Positions 60,572-64,000 of a DNA stretch of 64,000 nt are shown in pieces (positions within the stretch are counted from its first letter, which is position 1; each line of letters starts with the position of its first letter). Location: positions 9,939,658 to 10,003,657 of the forward strand of contig NW_022145601.1 in NCBI RefSeq assembly GCF_000002235.5. The letters run 5' to 3'. Origin of the DNA: Strongylocentrotus purpuratus (Eukaryota; Echinodermata; Echinoidea; Camarodonta; Strongylocentrotidae). The position numbers and the translations under genes are program-made. The notes under the pieces are model-generated. The model saw only the letters and a list, made by a program, of their open reading frames with translations. It was not told the DNA's origin and searched no databases.

Positions 60572-61165
60572 CTGCTAAATTTTGGGGAAAAGAAAAACAC
60601 AACTCTCCCAATCAGACAAGTTATTGTATCGATGACTCACCTCAGTAAATGAAAGGAAGAAAATCAACTCGAGCTTAAACCTGTGCTAGGTTTGTTCATG
60701 TATACTTCTCTTTAAATTCAAATTCAAATTTCATTTCCATTTCTCTCGATTTTTGTGTTCCTCTCTATTCTATGATGTGGCAATTTTGTCTACTGTAAAA
60801 CTTTCCTTCTCTTTGGAAATGTAAATGAATAGCACACTGGTTCAAATATCCCTCTAATTCATGATAAGACTATTCAAGACCATTATTCAAATCAGTTTCA
60901 CTGGAACTGTATTTCCCATGCCAGAGCTGAATATTGGCTTGAACTCAACACTGGATGATATGGGTTAATGTGCTTAAAACCAAACAACAAGACAACTGTT
61001 TGTCTGTTTAGAGCCAGGAGGCTTCCTATACTTTTACACAGGGTTAACACCCTTTTGACTTCAAACAGACGTATTGAAGCCCTGCAGATCATAACTTTAG
61101 TTAACAGGTAATCCTGTTTTGAAAGCCAGAAAGGCATTAACTTCATACGGATTGAATTAAGCTAA

Positions 61166-61379
61166 CACTATGAATATGATGGACAAAGAAAGCGGACAAA
61201 ATAAACAGTTCCTCAGGTAGACAAAGGAACATCCCTTCACTGCTATTATGTAAAAAGGTGAATATGCATGTGACACCGGTTCTACACATTTTTACATAAT
61301 AGCAGTGAAGGGATGTTCCTTTGTCTACCTGAGGAACTGTATATTTTGTCCTCTTTCTTTGGCAGTCATGTTCATAGTG
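61166..61379. mobile_element. Family-D foldback element (copy 2, 214 bp)
   Basis: Same length and nearly the same sequence as 38499-38712, including CACTATGAATATGA at the left and TCATGTTCATAGTG at the right. Confidence 0.95.
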
Positions 61380-61427
61380 TAACACCCTTATGGCTTGTAG
61401 AAGACAATTGTAATCATAGGCATTCGA

Positions 61428-61486
61428 AAGCCAGAAAGGCATTATTTCCTATCCTTTAATAGCATTAATGCCCTTCTGGCTCTAAG
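61428..61486. repeat. Short hairpin with GCCAGAAAGGCATTA arms
   Basis: GAAAGCCAGAAAGGCATTA pairs with TTAATGCCCTTCTGGCTCT. The same motif stands alone at about 61120 and, varied, at 63453. Confidence 0.65.
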
Positions 61487-62054
61487 TCGTAGATACTTGA
61501 TTACATACTGTCTGCAGAAAGCCATTCGGAAAGCCATTCATATGATGTCATTCTACAACATACACAAATCAATGACAGCAGATGAACATACATTGTATCT
61601 AAGCTAACATCATCTTTTTAATTCAGGGAGAGCCGTTTGCTTGCAAACCAAGCTCTATTTGGCAAGCGTGAAATTGTTTCTCCTCCTAGTGACAACTCGT
61701 TCGCAATTCCCCCCTGATAGAGGGACCGATGGACGTGCCTTGGAATAATATTGCTACCTTGAACGATAAAGCCGCGGTCTGTTACTCCGGTGCGTTAGCT
61801 TACAGTCTGATTGCAACTGCGTATCCATGACTGACTCAATTACCCACAATGCTCTGTCAAGCGAGGATATTTGACAATTCAACGTTGCATCCTGTTTCCT
61901 GTCCACAGATATCTCTTTCTTTCTCTCTCTTTTTTTCTTTTGATTGCCAGGTACAGGATAGATGCTTCTAGATTTTAAATAATATTGCCTCTCTTGAATT
62001 TTACACCAAATTTCAAATTTAAAAAATGCTATTCAGAAATGTGTGTTGTAGTGG

Positions 62055-62313
62055 TGAGGCAAAAGAAGAAGAAAGTGATGACAATGCAGAAGAAGAAAAA
62101 GAAGAAGATAAAAAAGATGAAAGGACGAAGATGATGATGATGATGAATAATAAGAACAAGAAAAAGAAAAAGAAAAAGAAGAAGAAGAAGACGACAAAGA
62201 AGAAGATGACGACAAAGAAGAAGATGATGATGATGATGAAGATGATGATGATGATGATGATGAAGAAAAAAAAAGAAGAAGAAAAAGAAGAAGAAGATGA
62301 CGACGAAGAAGAA

Positions 62314-62344
<31 letters not shown>

Positions 62345-62640
62345 ATGAAGAAAAAAAAAAGAAGAAGAAAAAGAAGAAGAAGAAGATGACGACAAAGAAG
62401 AAGATGATGAAGATGATGATGATGAAGAAAAAAAAGAAGAAAAAGAAGAAGAAGAAGAAGATGACGACGAAGAAGAAGATGATGATGATGAAGATGATGA
62501 TGATGAAGAAAAAAAAAGAAGAAGAAAAAGAAGAAGAATGTGACGACGAAGAAGAAGATGATGATGATGATGAAGATGATGATGATTGATGATAAAGAAA
62601 AAAAAAAAAAAAAAAAAAAAGAAGAAGAAAAAGAAGAAGA
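62055..62640. repeat. (GAA)n/(GAT)n/(GAC)n purine-rich array
   Basis: Higher-order mix of GAAGAAGAA, GATGATGAT and GACGACGAA blocks with A-runs. Blocks recur about every 85-120 bases. Open frames on both strands are compositional artefacts. Confidence 0.95.
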
Positions 62641-63006
62641 TTTATCCATGAGTACAAAAGAATTGTTTGAGAGATGGAGTAGTGAACCAATGTGATTGGC
62701 CTACTAGGGACTCTCCTCACAGGGGGTGCTGATGTGACCAGCTGTCAACAACGTATCTGTTGATACCTGAAGTGGCTAATCATATACAACAACAAAAAGT
62801 GGTAAAAGATGCTCTTTTTACAGAAATGTATAAGAAATGATGCAATGAACTTCTGAAATTAGAGATAATTGAAATAAGGTAAAATGAGGTTAGGTAACAT
62901 AATGATACAAAGGGTTCATCATATTAAAAGAATTGATAGGAATGCTACCCGATTTGTATAAGGATTGAGTACAATTACAAACAGTGGTTTAGAGTATATA
63001 GGAAGT

Positions 63007-63420
63007 GTGGTAAAGCATATACAATGACATAAAGTGCATAAGAATCTATGTGGAATGCATAGGGATTGATGCAAGGGTATGAGAAGGGTATACATGAAGG
63101 TGCATGAAGTGTATAGGATACTTGAAGAGTATAAGGTTTTATGTAAATAGGTACATAAAGAATGGTGTGAAGTGCATAAGAACGTGTGTGAAGTGCATAA
63201 GAACGTATGTGAAGGCAAGTATACATGTGGTAAAGCATATACAATGACAGAAAGTGCATAAGAAACTATGTGAAATGCATTGGGATTGATGCAAGGGTAT
63301 GAGAATGGTATACATGAAGGTGCATGAAGTGTATAGGATATTTAAAGAGTAATATGTGAATAGGTACATAAGGAATGATGTGAAAGTGCATAGGAACTTG
63401 TGTGAAGGCAATGGTATATA
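63007..63420. repeat. 220-bp tandem duplication
   Basis: GTGGTAAAGCATATACAATG begins both units (63007 and 63227). ATGCAAGGGTATGAGAA and GAAGGTGCATGAAGTGTATA follow in both. GTGCATAAGAACGT sub-repeats occur inside. Confidence 0.93.
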
Positions 63421-63578
63421 TGTAGGGAAAACAATATGATACTGTCTGCTCAGAGCCAGAAGGATGTTAATTCAAAATTTAATTTGCATGTTTCTCTGAC
63501 TCTCAGCAGACAATATCCAATGAAAATGTAACAAAGTATTTAAGTAGCAAAGCTATGAGTAAAAGATAAAATGCTATT

Positions 63579-64000
63579 GGGGAACAGATGCAGTGATAGG
63601 GGGTAACAGATGCAGTGCTAGAGAGGTAATAGTTGTGGTGCTATAGGGGTCATGAATTCAGTGCAATGGGGGTCATAGTTGTAGTGCTATGGGGTGATTG
63701 TTGTGATGCTATAGGAGTAATAGTTGTGGTGCTATAGGGGTAAAAGTTGTTAGTTGTGGTGCTGTGGGTGAAAAACTGTGGGGCTATGGGGTATAGTAAT
63801 ATATGTGGTGCTATGGGGTTAATAGTTGTGGTGCTATGGGGGTAATAGTTGTGGTGGTATAGGGGTAATATTTAGGGTATTATAGGGGTAAGAGTTGTGG
63901 TGCTATGGGGTTAATAGTTGTGGTGCTATGGGGGTAATTAATAGTTGTGGTGCTATGGATGTAATATTTGTGGTACTATAGGGGTAATAGTTGCACTGTT
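63579..64000. repeat. ~22-bp minisatellite running off the window
   Basis: Consensus GGGGTAATAGTTGTGGTGCTAT repeated about 18 times with variants. It continues past the window end. Confidence 0.95.

Larger units (their letters stand above)
60572..64000. other. Repeat-rich region upstream of visible PDE9A exons
   Basis: Probably an intron of PDE9A, because N-terminal exons are still missing, though it could also include upstream DNA. It holds a 214-bp foldback MITE, short hairpins with a GCCAGAAAGGCATTA motif, a GAA/GAT tract (62060-62640), a 220-bp duplication and a 22-bp minisatellite. No exon was recognised. Confidence 0.6.

Noticed and set aside
61819..61840. Possible PDE9A first exon: ATG on the - strand near 61830 followed by a GTAAGC donor
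   Set aside because: It would end in phase 1, while the exon at 60571 needs phase 2. The encoded peptide would be only eight residues.
62019..62720. Acidic/Lys-rich 187-residue and Ser/Phe-rich 233-residue frames
   Set aside because: Both are compositional products of the GAA/GAT array. Frames are open on both strands and lack any domain.
1..64000. CRISPR arrays, operons or prophage-like systems
   Set aside because: The window is eukaryotic. Tandem repeats here have no regular repeat-spacer structure with linked cas genes.

Overview
This is animal nuclear DNA. Coding sequence is split into exons with GT/AG boundaries. There are long introns, many simple repeats, tRNA-derived SINEs and short inverted-repeat (MITE-like) elements. 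Nothing is arranged like a bacterial operon. The repeat load and the PDE9A homolog suggest a marine invertebrate deuterostome, most likely an echinoderm such as a sea urchin. That placement is an inference, because no rRNA or mitochondrial marker is present.

Two genes converge. Gene 1 (+ strand, about 1597-36211, possibly with non-coding exons further upstream) has eight coding exons that join in frame to a predicted 1165-residue protein. It carries three PH-like domains, basic coiled coils and a Ser/Thr-rich tail. It looks like a membrane- or cytoskeleton-associated scaffold, but I do not assign it to a named family. Its first intron is 20 kb and is full of repeats. Gene 2 (- strand, 60571 down to 49868, 5' end outside the window or not recognised) is the 3' part of a PDE9A-type cGMP phosphodiesterase. 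Eight exons encode 398 residues covering the whole HD-type catalytic domain, plus a lineage-specific Ser/Lys-rich tail. Between the 3' ends lie about 13.7 kb of gene-free DNA (36212-49867) with MITEs, SINE pieces, a degenerate telomere-like tract and decayed minisatellites. From 60572 to 64000 the sequence is repeats only: a 214-bp foldback element, a GAA/GAT tract, a 220-bp tandem duplication and a 22-bp minisatellite running off the window edge.

The most unusual signal is inside the PDE9A gene. Intronic tandem repeats there are built from exon edges. The last 33 bp of the HD-motif exon, with its 5' splice site, recurs four times downstream. The tail of the 171-bp exon, with its GTAAG donor, recurs twice at about 340-bp spacing. 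Exon heads with acceptor sequence also recur upstream of two exons. Separately, at least six inverted-repeat element types are visible from within-window copies or their own arms. One abuts the splice donor of a catalytic-domain exon.
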